A stretch of DNA of 41,029 nucleotides from Mesorhizobium sp. (lineage in GTDB: Bacteria > Pseudomonadota > Alphaproteobacteria > Rhizobiales > Rhizobiaceae): contig JAIPUZ010000030.1 of NCBI GenBank assembly GCA_022833215.1, positions 1 to 41,029 of the forward strand. The letters run 5' to 3'. Under the pieces are notes generated by a model, which was given only the letters and a program-made list of their open reading frames with translations, did no database searches and had not been told where the DNA came from. The stretch's first letter is position 1. Each line of letters begins with the position of its first letter. The translations under genes and the position numbers were made by a program. Of this stretch, positions 1 through 7,043 are shown in pieces.

Positions 1-701
1 GGCTTGGGGCCGAGTTCGGCATCGACCAGTTCCTCGGCGCGTCCGCGCAGGCCGTGGCTGATATAGTCGCGCGAGATGACGAGATCGGCGCCGGTCTCGT
101 CGACGCCGCGCACGAGCAGATGCACATGCGGATTGTCGGTGTTCCAGTGATCGACGGCGATCCAGTCGAGGCGGGTACCGAGATCGGCTTCCATCTGCCT
201 GGCGAGATCGCGGGTGAAGGCACGCAGGTCTTCCATGTCGCCGGCGTCTTCGGGGGAGATGATGAAGCGGAAATGGTGCCGGTCGTCCTGGCAGCGATCA
301 GCGAAGGCGAGATCGTCGGCGCGGTCGGTCTCGGCGTCGAACATGACGCCCTTCTCGCCGTCGCGGCTGACGCCCTCGCGCTTGAGATAGGACAGGTGCG
401 CCGAGATCGGCGCGGAGCGAAACGCGCGGCCCCGGTGCCGGGCGATCCGCGCCTTGGCGACGACGCGACGACGCGAGCCGAGCAGGCGGCTGCGTGATAC
501 GACATTGCGGCCGCGGCCGAAGGTCGAGCGGCCGGAGCCGCCGCCTCGGCGCCCCGATCCCGATGACGATCCGCTCGCCGGTGCATTGCTCGCCTGCTTG
601 GCGGCGCGCAGCACCTGATTGATGAAGGTCTTGCTGCGCGGCGCGCGGGTCGAGCGCGGCTTGCCGGGGCGGATGCGAAACTCGCTGTCGTCGCCGCTCA
701 T
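1..701 (-). CDS. rlxS: RlxS-like conjugative relaxase, 3' end cut by window edge
   Basis: The start ATG is at 699-701, with GGGAGG a few bases upstream. About 233 codons are present and the frame is still open at base 1, so the C-terminal part (DUF3363 in this family) is outside. The N terminus is basic and Ser/Gly-rich. It is followed by a relaxase core with HFRFIISPEDA near residue 145 and DWIAVDHWNTDNPHVHLLVRG-like sequence near residue 175-195, which is the HxH metal site of HUH nucleases. Relaxases of this type nick oriT and pilot the single strand during transfer of rhizobial ICEs. Position at the end of a minus-strand transfer gene block, next to a dyad-rich gap, fits this. The family call is from recognisable motifs; the exact subfamily is inferred from ICE context. 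Confidence 0.88.
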   Translation of the reverse strand, partial: MSGDDSEFRIRPGKPRSTRAPRSKTFINQVLRAAKQASNAPASGSSSGSGRRGGGSGRSTFGRGRNVVSRSRLLGSRRRVVAKARIARHRGRAFRSAPISAHLSYLKREGVSRDGEKGVMFDAETDRADDLAFADRCQDDRHHFRFIISPEDAGDMEDLRAFTRDLARQMEADLGTRLDWIAVDHWNTDNPHVHLLVRGVDETGADLVISRDYISHGLRGRAEELVDAELGPK

Positions 702-705
702 GCGC

Positions 706-719
706 GCCTCCCAGGAGGC
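706..719 (-). promoter_or_regulatory. Hairpin covering the relaxase ribosome binding site
   Basis: GCCTCC at 706-711 and GGAGGC at 714-719 form a perfect 6-bp dyad with a 2-nt gap. On the minus strand the downstream arm is the Shine-Dalgarno sequence of the relaxase (GGAGGC, then GCGC, then ATG). Folded in mRNA it would hide the ribosome binding site and hold relaxase translation low. Seen directly as sequence; the regulatory effect is inference. Confidence 0.45.
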
Positions 720-732
720 ACGCCGAAGCCGC

Positions 733-844
733 GCATACGAAGTGCCTTTGATTTTGCTGGCAAAATCGCCCATGCGTATGCACGACCGACCGCCATATGC
801 GCAAAACACCAAGCCATTCCAATGGCTTGACGGTAGTTTGCGCA
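733..844. other. oriT: Two tandem nested dyads, candidate origin of transfer (oriT)
   Basis: The 247-base gene-free gap upstream of the relaxase holds two dyads built alike. Dyad I has outer arms GCATACG (733-739) and CGTATGC (775-781), with inner arms GATTTTGC (750-757) and GCAAAATC (760-767). Dyad II has outer arms TGCGCAAA (798-805) and TTTGCGCA (837-844), with inner arms CAAGCCATT (810-818) and AATGGCTTG (821-829). All arms are perfect and both inner pairs have a 2-nt centre. oriT regions are typically adjacent to the relaxase gene and contain such inverted repeats, one bound by the relaxase near nic. The nic site itself cannot be placed from this sequence. An alternative is a cluster of accessory-protein or repressor sites. 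Confidence 0.6.
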
Positions 845-948
845 GGCGCTTTTACCTTGCCGTCTTCCAGTCGCCGTGCCCCTTCCGGCGCGCGACCCAC
901 CCATTCCTTCCCGGCACTCCGCTACAGCGCGAAACCGTGCGATCCGGT

Positions 949-1674
949 TCATGGCGCGCCTCCCGAGCCCGATCGCGCCACGAAAAGGGCCTCGGCCGGT
1001 CCCGGTACGAGCGAACCGGGTGACCCGGCTTGCGCATCCGAAGGTGCGTCGGCGATGCGTTCGCCGTGCTGGCCGGGTGCAGGTTCCGGGCCAGCCGGTG
1101 CGGTGACGAAGAGAGAAGCATCGCGCCAGTCGGTGACGCGCGACGGGCCGGCGAGGGTGTCCGGCGCGAGCGGCTCGCTGCCGAGAACGGGCGCGAGCGC
1201 GGCGACGTAATCGCGCGTTTCTTGCGGCAGCTCGCGTTCACCGGCAAGGTATTCGTCATACCGGCCGGGACCGAAATTGTAGGCGGCAAGCATCCCACCG
1301 ACATTGCCGTAGCGGTTCCACATGGCACGCAGGTAGGCGGTCCCAGCGAGGATGTTGTCGCGCGGCTGGAACGGATCGCTGCCGAGCTGGTAAAGCGCGC
1401 GCTGTTCTTCCCAGGTCGCGGGCATGAGCTGCATCAGGCCCATCGCTCCGGCCGATGACACGGCGAGCGGATCGCCGTCGCTCTCGGCGCCGAGGACGGC
1501 CGCGATCCAGCCGGCCGGTATGCCGAAACGGTGTGCCGCCTCGGCGATGTCGGCGGCATAAGGATGAGCAAGAGCCGGGCCTGCGGTCGGTACGGATTGC
1601 GCGACCGCACTGCCCGTTCCAGCGCAGCTGGCGAGCGCGGCGACCAGCAGCAGGATGGCGAACCTCCGAGCCAT
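949..1674 (-). CDS. VirB1-like lytic transglycosylase, lipoprotein
   Basis: 241 residues. The start at 1672-1674 has GGAG six bases upstream. The N terminus is a lipoprotein signal (hydrophobic LLLVAALASC, LASC lipobox with Cys at residue 17). The catalytic SLT domain follows: the Glu lies in GAESDGDPLAVSSAGAMGLM, then QLMPATWEEQ and the AAYNFGPGRYDEY block typical of family 1 lytic transglycosylases. The last 70 or so residues are Pro/Ala/Gly-rich and probably disordered. The enzyme cuts peptidoglycan so that a conjugation channel can be assembled across the envelope. Location between DUF736 and relaxase genes matches ICEMlSym-type transfer blocks. A 180-base gap separates it from the DUF736 gene. 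Confidence 0.9.
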   Translation of the reverse strand: MARRFAILLLVAALASCAGTGSAVAQSVPTAGPALAHPYAADIAEAAHRFGIPAGWIAAVLGAESDGDPLAVSSAGAMGLMQLMPATWEEQRALYQLGSDPFQPRDNILAGTAYLRAMWNRYGNVGGMLAAYNFGPGRYDEYLAGERELPQETRDYVAALAPVLGSEPLAPDTLAGPSRVTDWRDASLFVTAPAGPEPAPGQHGERIADAPSDAQAGSPGSLVPGPAEALFVARSGSGGAP

Positions 1675-1854
1675 ACTGTCTCCGCAACGACGCCAGCCTG
1701 CCAGCGTGCTCGCTTCGGTCAAGGGCAAGGCGCAAGCGCCGGCCGGTGGCCGCCCCTGACGTTCGCTGCGCGCGCCGGCCGTCCGGTCGACGAGCGGGAC
1801 GAAAGGGTGAGACGGCTTTTCCGCGAACAAAAGGGTGATCGGGAAAGGCATCGG

Positions 1855-2187
1855 TCAGTCCCGGTCTTCGCGCGGCCGTAGCCGTTTCCAGACCAGCCGC
1901 CAGGTGCGTCCCTCGTCGTCGGCCTGGAACAGCGCCGGACGGAACAGCTCGGGGAAAAGCGGGCTGTCGATCTCCAGGGCGATGTAGTTTCCGGCGCGTT
2001 CGCCGACACGTTTCCACGCGCCGCCGACGTCGGGGCCGTTCTCGTCGTCGAGGTGGATGCGATAGTTCGGCGCGTTCTCGACATCGCTCGGCTCGGTGGC
2101 GACGAGGACGATTGCCTCGTCGATGCCGAAGTGCCGGGCGCGGCCGGCATAACCATTGTCGGTGGGTTCGAAGATATTGGCGGGCAT
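1855..2187 (-). CDS. DUF736 family protein of ICE transfer block
   Basis: 110 residues, start at 2185-2187 with AAGGAG upstream. The sequence (NGYAGRARHFGIDEAIVLV, then NAPNYRIHLDD and a C-terminal RTWRLVWKRLRP) is the DUF736 type, a small single-domain protein found almost only in conjugative and integrative elements of alphaproteobacteria. No catalytic residues are known for the family, and no signal peptide or membrane segment is visible. It is encoded with traF and the transglycosylase, which suggests a role in transfer or in DNA processing. Molecular function is unknown. Confidence 0.88.
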   Translation of the reverse strand: MPANIFEPTDNGYAGRARHFGIDEAIVLVATEPSDVENAPNYRIHLDDENGPDVGGAWKRVGERAGNYIALEIDSPLFPELFRPALFQADDEGRTWRLVWKRLRPREDRD

Positions 2188-2224
2188 TGTCAGTCTCCTT
2201 CTGGTTGGTTGGGGAAGCGCATGG

Positions 2225-2773
2225 TCAGTGCGTCGGCACGCGCCATTCGAAGCGGCCGGCGCCGTCCTCGTCGGTCCAGAACGGAATCGCCCGGCCGACG
2301 ACGGTCGAGAGGGGAAGCGGCCCGAAGTAGCGGCCGTCGAAGCTGTCGGGACTGTCCCAGTTCATGAAGAAGGCTTCGCCGTCGCCGAGCCGCCGGCAGC
2401 CCTGCCAGACGGGCAGCGGGCGGCCGCGCGTGTCCCGCGCGCGCGCTTCTGCGTAGGTCGCTCCATAGGCGATGACGGCGCTGCCGGAACGGCAGACGGT
2501 GGCTCCGCCGAGCGCCAGCACGCGCTTGATGAGCGGCAAGCCGCGCGGCAGGTAGCCGCGTTCGTCGAGGAAGCCCGCCAGCTCGTCGGGCGGCATCACG
2601 ACGGCGAGGTCCGTCACCTCGATCCGGTCAGCCGGAACGATCCGGTAGAGGCCAACCGGCACGCTGGCCGAGGCATTCCAGATGAAGTGGATATCGGGCC
2701 TGGCGAATGCCGGCAGGACGATCAGCGCCGTTCCCGCGAGCATGGACAGGATCGTCAGGCGACGCGCGGTCAT
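2225..2773 (-). CDS. traF: TraF-type S26 signal peptidase (conjugal transfer)
   Basis: 182 residues. The start codon overlaps the end of the methyltransferase gene by 4 bases (ATGA type), so they are translationally coupled. A single N-terminal membrane segment (LTILSMLAGTALIVLPAFA) is followed by the nucleophile region NASASVPVGLYRI, in which the Ser of SVPVG is the expected catalytic residue. LIKRVLALGG carries the general-base Lys. GDGEAFFMNWDSPDSFDGRYFG and a late VVGRAIPFW segment are typical of the family. In RP4, TraF trims and cyclises the pilin TrbC, so this copy probably matures the ICE pilin. The pilin gene is not in the window. Confidence 0.92.
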   Translation of the reverse strand: MTARRLTILSMLAGTALIVLPAFARPDIHFIWNASASVPVGLYRIVPADRIEVTDLAVVMPPDELAGFLDERGYLPRGLPLIKRVLALGGATVCRSGSAVIAYGATYAEARARDTRGRPLPVWQGCRRLGDGEAFFMNWDSPDSFDGRYFGPLPLSTVVGRAIPFWTDEDGAGRFEWRVPTH

Positions 2774-4107
2774 GGCGTTTCCCCGTCGTCGGGAACGCCA
2801 AACGGGCGCGTGCCGAGCACCATGTCGAGCGCAGCTTCGGTGCGCAGGATGGCGCGGCCGATGGCTTCGGGGATTTGCGGCACGACCGCATCGCCGAACG
2901 CCTCAACGATCAGGCTGGCAGCAGCCGTCCGGCGTGAACCGCCGACTGTAATGCGCGTGTCAGCCACCCAGGCGGAAAGCCCATCATCCAGCCGTAGGTG
3001 ATGGGCAAGGCCGCCGTTCCAGTCAGCCCACGGCTCCTGAGCATCGCCGCCAGCGCCCGCGCTCCCGCCCATTTGTCCGGCGCGCGATCCGTCATCGCAC
3101 CGTCCATCACCGCGTCCATCGTTGGTGATTTCCTGCGGTCGTAGGCTGGACTCCAGCCATCCATGCGGCTGTCGCGTTTCGTCGGCGTCGGCAGGATTTC
3201 CGCCGCGTGACGAAGCAGATTCGGAGTGTCGATCTGCGCCTTCGCGCCGTTCATACGCTTGCCAGTCTCGATTTCCTGCGCACTCAACCTGCGCCCGCCG
3301 TTCGGCTTCACCGGCGTCGGCATCATGCCCGCGTGGCGGCTGGCATGTCCCTGCAACTGGCTGAGCACGTCGCCCCGGCCGCCCCGGTCCGCGTCCGATT
3401 TTCGCGGCGTCGCCAGGATCATCCGCAGCGGATATGTCGATCCCGCTTCGCCGCCCGCTCCATCCCTCATGCCGTCCGTCGCCATCGGCGTCGGCAGGGT
3501 CTGGTGCAGCGCTTCCACCATTGTCGGGCTTCGATCCGCGACGAATTCCGTCGATCGCCGCCCGATCTTCCGTATCGGGGTCCCGACAAGTCCGGGCGAG
3601 TTGCTCGGGATCGAAGCCGATGAGCCACGACCGCTTGCGGACATGGTTGGCGCCGACATTGTCAGCACCCACCACGCACGGTTCGCAGGCGTAGCCGAGC
3701 GCTTCCAGCGCATCGAGCAGCCGGTCAGCGCCGCGAGTTCGCAGGTTACTGCTGTTCTCAAAAGCGAACCAGCGAGGGCGGCAATCTCCGACCAGACGGA
3801 CGGCTTCCAGGTAGAGGCCGGAGCGTTCGCCTTCGATCCCTTTCCCCTTGGTGTTGGCGCTGGAGATGTCCTGGCACGGCGGGCTGCCGACGATGATGTC
3901 GGGGAGGAATCCGAGATCGGAAACAAGTCGAGCTGCGGTGAGCGCTCGGACGTCGTCGTAAAGGCGGACATGCGGGAAATTCTCCGAATAGAGGATGCGC
4001 CGCCATTCGACGATCTCGCAGGCTGCGACCGTGACAAAGCCGGCGCGATGCAGGCCGAGCGACCAGCCGCCCGCCGCGGCACTGAAGAGATCGAGCGCGT
4101 ACATCAC
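2770..4107 (-). CDS. DNA cytosine-5 methyltransferase with frame discontinuity
   Basis: The N-terminal half in this frame has clear C5-methyltransferase motifs: YALDLFSAAAGGWSLGLH (motif I, AdoMet), VGSPPCQDISSANT (motif IV, catalytic Cys), FENSSNL (motif VI) and HVRKRSWLIGF (motif VIII). The C-terminal EAFGDAVVPQIPEAIGRAI is motif X. Between them (about 3,490 to 2,930) the frame turns compositionally poor (many GGA/CGA codons). The -strand frame of 2910-4082 instead reads like this family's variable region, with repeated LPTP/PTPM blocks and GWMMGFPPGWL, and has strong GC3 bias. So the coding signal appears to move to another frame and back. Both frames are stop-free here, so annotation pipelines would still call one 445-aa protein. 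It may be partly inactive, or made by frameshifting. It starts in a 4-base overlap with the DUF2840 gene. Confidence 0.8.
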   Translation of the reverse strand: MMYALDLFSAAAGGWSLGLHRAGFVTVAACEIVEWRRILYSENFPHVRLYDDVRALTAARLVSDLGFLPDIIVGSPPCQDISSANTKGKGIEGERSGLYLEAVRLVGDCRPRWFAFENSSNLRTRGADRLLDALEALGYACEPCVVGADNVGANHVRKRSWLIGFDPEQLARTCRDPDTEDRAAIDGIRRGSKPDNGGSAAPDPADADGDGRHEGWSGRRSGIDISAADDPGDAAKIGRGPGRPGRRAQPVAGTCQPPRGHDADAGEAERRAQVECAGNRDWQAYERREGADRHSESASSRGGNPADADETRQPHGWLESSLRPQEITNDGRGDGRCDDGSRAGQMGGSAGAGGDAQEPWADWNGGLAHHLRLDDGLSAWVADTRITVGGSRRTAAASLIVEAFGDAVVPQIPEAIGRAILRTEAALDMVLGTRPFGVPDDGETP

Positions 4108-4607
4108 GGTGCGATCCCCCGGCGCTTGAGCCAGGCGCGATGCTGGTCGAGGGCGTAGGGGCGCGGGTTCTGGCCGACGGTCAGCCGGTTGTGGACGTGG
4201 CGCCAGTGCTCGGGAGCGGCCTCGGAGGGATCGAGACCAAGAGCGGCAACGGCATCTATGGCGTGAAGAACCTTCTCGACCCTGGGCCAGCCGTTGATCG
4301 AGAGCAGCAATTCTCCGCCGCGCCGAACGAAGGGCAGCGTCTGGTACGCGTCGCCGGGGCCAACTGTTCGCGCGATGTCCATGCGCGAAACCACGGTGCC
4401 ATAATCGTTGGAAGCCCAGCGCACGAAAGCGAAGACGCTATCCGGGGCGAAGCTGACGATACGGCGGAACCGATCTATCCGCTGTTCGGCGACGGGTTGG
4501 CCGAAACGTAGCCAATGCTCGCTACGGCCCTCGCGCCAGGTCAGCTCGACATGGGTGAGATGTGGTGCGGCCTTATAGGCTGCGCGCACGTCGGCGGGCG
4601 GCATCAT
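4104..4607 (-). CDS. DUF2840 domain protein
   Basis: 167 residues, with 4-base overlaps on both sides (the repA-like gene upstream and the methyltransferase downstream), so it belongs to one coupled operon. The sequence LTHVELTWREGRSEHWLRFG, QRIDRFRRIVSFAPDSVFAFVRWASNDYGTV and a C-terminal NPRPYALDQHRAWLKRRGI match DUF2840, a family confined to conjugative elements. There is no signal peptide or membrane segment, and no recognised catalytic motif. Function is unknown. The conserved neighbourhood (RepA-like, DUF2840, traF) suggests a role in element maintenance or transfer. Confidence 0.88.
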   Translation of the reverse strand: MMPPADVRAAYKAAPHLTHVELTWREGRSEHWLRFGQPVAEQRIDRFRRIVSFAPDSVFAFVRWASNDYGTVVSRMDIARTVGPGDAYQTLPFVRRGGELLLSINGWPRVEKVLHAIDAVAALGLDPSEAAPEHWRHVHNRLTVGQNPRPYALDQHRAWLKRRGIAP

Positions 4608-5716
4608 TGCCCGCCTCCCGGCCTGGCGGTCGATGACGCCGGATCGGCGACGGATTGTTCGCCGCCTGCCGGTCCACGAATTTCGGCGCGAATCGGCGGG
4701 TTTTCCCCGGACTGCGCCGCTCTATAGAAGTTAGATGTACTGTTACTGAGGTTACGGGCCTGATTTTCGTCGTCGGGCCACAGGCTTAGCTGCGATCTCT
4801 GCGTGCGGAGTACAGAATCCCCTGCGTGCGAAGTACAGATAGCGGGTGCGTGCGGAGTACAGATGCCTTTCACATCTTTTCCACAAGCGCGGGCGGGGGC
4901 ATTCGCGGGTCGGATGTGGAGCAGCTCGCGACGGTTCTCGACTTCGCAGAAAAGCTGGTAGCCCGGCAGTGGCTGGCGCAGGATCAGGCGGCGCAGATGC
5001 AGCGCGAAATCGGAGGCGCGCGCGAGGCTGCCGGACTTTTCATGCAAATGCGCGAAGTCGAAGCGCCAGCCCTGTGGCTGATGTCCGGCATGCTTGCGGG
5101 CGACGCGGTAAAGCCAGCGCTCCAGCCCGCCCGTTAGCCGGAAGTAGGCGGGATCGATCGCCAGCACGAGCGTGCGGTCGATGACGCCGCGATAGAACCA
5201 GTCGGGGAGCACGAACTCCATGCCCTCGACCTGTCCATCGCGGCGGGTCAGCACTTCCCATTCGTTGATCCATGAGAACTGGTGTCGCCGCCAGTGCTCG
5301 CCATGGCGGATGGTGGTGCGGATCGAGGTGGATTGCAGCCGGTCGAGCGCACGCTTGAGAAGATCGTAGGCGCGGATTCCGGTGCCGCGCTTCGTGGCCG
5401 TCAACAACTGGTACGGCGTGAAGCGCAGGAACCGGGATGTGGTCAGGCCGTGATTCTGCGCCTCGACGATCTGACTGGCGGCCCAGATCAGAACGTCCGC
5501 GTCCCAGATGGTGGCCATGCCGTGTTCGGGGACGGCGAAGACCTCGACCTGAACATCGCCGGCGGCGTACCGGATGGGAGCGGTCCTCCTGGCCTTGGCG
5601 AGCGAAAAGAAGGGGCGTTCCATGAGATCGCGCTGGTCGCGTGGACTGGCGTCGCCGGTGGCGACGACGAAGGGATCGAGCGTGGTGCGTTCGGAACTGA
5701 GGGGATGACGGGACAT
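4604..5716 (-). CDS. RepA-like replication initiator protein
   Basis: 370 residues from the ATG at 5714-5716. An upstream in-frame extension exists but overlaps the excisionase gene and is not protein-like, so it was not used. RDLMERPFFSLAKARRTAPI, LRFTPYQLLTATKRGTGIRAYDLLKRAL, and the WINEWEV and LTGGLERWLYRVARKHAG blocks are those of plasmid replication initiator protein A (winged-helix RPA family). The last 80 residues are low-complexity. On rhizobial ICEs such a gene follows the excisionase and is thought to let the excised circle replicate, which protects it from loss. That role here is inferred. The stop overlaps the next gene by 4 bases. Confidence 0.85.
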   Translation of the reverse strand: MSRHPLSSERTTLDPFVVATGDASPRDQRDLMERPFFSLAKARRTAPIRYAAGDVQVEVFAVPEHGMATIWDADVLIWAASQIVEAQNHGLTTSRFLRFTPYQLLTATKRGTGIRAYDLLKRALDRLQSTSIRTTIRHGEHWRRHQFSWINEWEVLTRRDGQVEGMEFVLPDWFYRGVIDRTLVLAIDPAYFRLTGGLERWLYRVARKHAGHQPQGWRFDFAHLHEKSGSLARASDFALHLRRLILRQPLPGYQLFCEVENRRELLHIRPANAPARACGKDVKGICTPHAPAICTSHAGDSVLRTQRSQLSLWPDDENQARNLSNSTSNFYRAAQSGENPPIRAEIRGPAGGEQSVADPASSTARPGGGQ

Positions 5717-5729
5717 GCAGTAGAGCGCC

Positions 5730-6011
5730 TCAGCGCACGGCGCGGTTTGGTGCCGGGAGGGGCTGTCTGTTGCTCGGCAGCGCGGGCAGCACACTGCCGC
5801 GCGGATCGGAGGTCGAAGCGACTGTGCCACGTTCGGCCCAGGCTTCCAGTTCGTCGATCGCATAGACGACGCGGCCGCCGAGCTTGCGAAACAGCGGCCC
5901 CGTGCCATAGGTCCGGTGCTTCTCCAGCGTGCGGGGCGAGAGGCCGAGGAAAGCAGCGGCTTCTCTGGTGCGCAGGAAGCGCGGCGGCAAAAGAGCGGGA
6001 TTGGGGTGCAT
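5730..6011 (-). CDS. rdfS: MerR-fold excisionase / recombination directionality factor, RdfS-like
   Basis: 93 residues from the ATG at 6009-6011, which has GGAGG seven bases upstream. A longer start at 6068 has no good ribosome site. PPRFLRTREAAAFLGLSPRT is the AlpA/excisionase-type winged helix, followed by YGTGPLFRKLGGRVVYAIDE, the wing, and an ELEAWAERG helix. The tail is Pro/Ser-rich. In ICEMlSym the equivalent RdfS drives the integrase toward excision and also switches on transfer genes. The gene sits right upstream of repA (13-base gap) and downstream of the fseA-like pair, the same order as in that element. Function is assigned by domain plus synteny; no integrase is in view. Confidence 0.82.
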   Translation of the reverse strand: MHPNPALLPPRFLRTREAAAFLGLSPRTLEKHRTYGTGPLFRKLGGRVVYAIDELEAWAERGTVASTSDPRGSVLPALPSNRQPLPAPNRAVR

Positions 6012-6094
6012 GGATGCCTCCGTGGCTCTGGTGGGTGCCGCTCGGGGTGAGCGGCGGTTAGGGGCCATGGTGGCGAAGGACGGGCGCGCAGGGA

Positions 6095-6128
6095 GTGGGG
6101 AGATTTAAGGGGTGCCAAAATTCCCCAC
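6095..6128 (-). promoter_or_regulatory. Inverted repeat in the rdfS promoter region, candidate activator site
   Basis: In the 133-base gap between the DUF2285 gene and rdfS, GTGGGGA (6095-6101) and TCCCCAC (6122-6128) form a perfect 7-bp dyad with a 20-base AT-richer spacer. It ends 84 bases before the rdfS start. In ICEMlSym the rdfS promoter is activated by FseA, so this dyad is the best visible candidate for that site. No clear -35/-10 pair could be fixed. The assignment is inference. Confidence 0.35.
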
Positions 6129-6144
6129 CCTGATCTTGGGGCGG

Positions 6145-6693
6145 TCAGGATCGGCGGCGGAAGCGCAGCAGCTTGAGATAGCCGCCCGCAATCATGGCGG
6201 CGCCGTCACTGAGGAGGTCGCGCACCGTGTCGCGGAACGGAGAGGATTGCCATTGCTCCTCGGCGATCCGCTCGACGCCGAACAGAACCTGCGCGATCTC
6301 GCGCTGGCTGGCGCGATGCCGGCGGGCATCGATGGCGCGTAGCATTGCCTTGAGCCGTCGTCGTTGAGGGGCCGTCATGCGGCGATCGGGCGGAACCCGG
6401 TAGCCTGCCAGGTACCGCAGCAGGCGGTCGACGGCGGCAAGGCGGTCGAGACCGTCAGGGTCGATCGGTATCGAGATCGCCAGCGGATCGTCGGGCTGGA
6501 TCGTGGGGTCGGCGACCAGATGCAGGCCGGGACCGATATCGCGCAACAGGAGATGGAGTTCCTCCGGCGTGATCCTCACCTCGCCGGAGAGGAAGGCGCA
6601 CAGGGTTGCGCTACCCTCGCGCGGCGGAACAGGACTGCCGGCAAGGCGTAGGACGGCGGTATCGACCGTCTCACTCCAGAGGACGGGCTGGTC
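6145..6693 (-). CDS. fseA: DUF2285 domain half of FseA-like excision activator (reached by +1 frameshift)
   Basis: This is the downstream half of a split coding region. From the GAC codon at 6693-6691 the frame reads DQPVLWSETVDTAVLRLAGS, then the DUF2285 body (ITPEELHLLLRDIGPGLHLV, MTAPQRRRLKAMLRAID, ASQREIAQVLFGVERI) and a basic C terminus GYLKLLRFRRRS. There is no convincing ATG with ribosome site near the front. The protein homology begins before any in-frame start, so translation most likely comes from the upstream DUF6499 frame by a +1 slip, giving a product of about 256 residues. DUF2285 is an HTH-like DNA-binding domain. In ICEMlSym of M. loti R7A the fused protein FseA activates rdfS. 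Function is inferred from family and position just before rdfS. Confidence 0.85.
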   Translation of the reverse strand, partial: DQPVLWSETVDTAVLRLAGSPVPPREGSATLCAFLSGEVRITPEELHLLLRDIGPGLHLVADPTIQPDDPLAISIPIDPDGLDRLAAVDRLLRYLAGYRVPPDRRMTAPQRRRLKAMLRAIDARRHRASQREIAQVLFGVERIAEEQWQSSPFRDTVRDLLSDGAAMIAGGYLKLLRFRRRS

Positions 6694-6697
6694 AAAG
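6691..6697 (-). other. Programmed +1 ribosomal frameshift site CTT-TGA-C
   Basis: On the minus strand the DUF6499 frame ends ...CTC GGG CTT TGA C. CTT is 6697-6695, the stop TGA 6694-6692 and the following C 6691. Slipping the CTT-decoding tRNA forward one base to TTT puts GAC next and joins the frame directly to DQPVLWSETV of the DUF2285 half. CTT TGA C is the same heptamer used by the RF2 gene prfB, where a slowly read TGA-C promotes +1 shifting. There is no prfB-like Shine-Dalgarno three bases before CTT. Confidence 0.8.
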
Positions 6698-6916
6698 CCC
6701 GAGAGGCGTGGCCGGGCCGCGAAATCGTAACCCCCAGCGGTGCTCCATCGGTTCGGGCAGCCGCTGGTCGAGGCGGCCGGCGCCCCGCAAAACGCGATAC
6801 TCCTGCTGGTATTCGCCGTTTCGGCGCAGGCACTCCCAGGCGAGATTGTCGACGCCGGCCTGATCCAGGAAGTCGTACGCGGAATCCGCCCGCCAATGCG
6901 ACGTGTCGGGTCTCAT
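6692..6916 (-). CDS. fseA: DUF6499 N-terminal half of FseA-like excision activator
   Basis: 74 residues, start at 6914-6916 with GGGAGGAG just upstream. An upstream GTG/ATG extension to 6943 lacks a ribosome site. The core MRPDTSHWRADSAYDFLDQA, then LAWECLRRNGEYQQEYRVL and MEHRWGLRFRGP is DUF6499, which in many proteins is directly followed by DUF2285 in one chain. Here a TGA after PLGL stops the frame, and the rest lies in the +1 frame. Terminating ribosomes make a short protein and shifted ribosomes make the full activator. The gene is 127 bases downstream of the qseM-like antiactivator gene. Confidence 0.85.
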   Translation of the reverse strand: MRPDTSHWRADSAYDFLDQAGVDNLAWECLRRNGEYQQEYRVLRGAGRLDQRLPEPMEHRWGLRFRGPATPLGL

Positions 6917-7001
6917 GATACTCCTCCCGCATTCCTGAAACACACGTCAAACGAGAGAATGATCCGGGCGAGTCGGTCGCCGATCAAGAACCTGCCGCCG
7001 C

Positions 7002-7011
7002 AAAGCGCTTT
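7002..7011. promoter_or_regulatory. Palindrome upstream of fseA-like gene, possible regulator site
   Basis: AAAGCGCTTT is a perfect 10-bp palindrome, extended imperfectly (GC on the left, CGC on the right), in the 127-base gap before the DUF6499 start. In ICEMlSym this promoter is activated by the LuxR-family TraR. The sequence here is not a canonical tra box, so this is only a position-based candidate. Confidence 0.2.
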
Positions 7012-7043
7012 CGCTTGCCGGCAATGCGATGGTCAACGATGGT

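Noticed and set aside
298-900. A 200-codon minus-strand frame overlapping the relaxase start
   Set aside because: It is Arg-rich and runs through the oriT-like dyads; the relaxase frame (701 to 1) has the HUH motifs and a ribosome site.
4604-6118. A 504-codon version of the RepA-like protein
   Set aside because: The extra 134 residues are the excisionase gene read out of frame; the homologous part starts at 5716.
6917-7043. A canonical tra box (TraR site) before the fseA-like gene
   Set aside because: Only a 10-bp palindrome is present and it does not match the usual 18-bp tra box, so it is listed only as a weak candidate.
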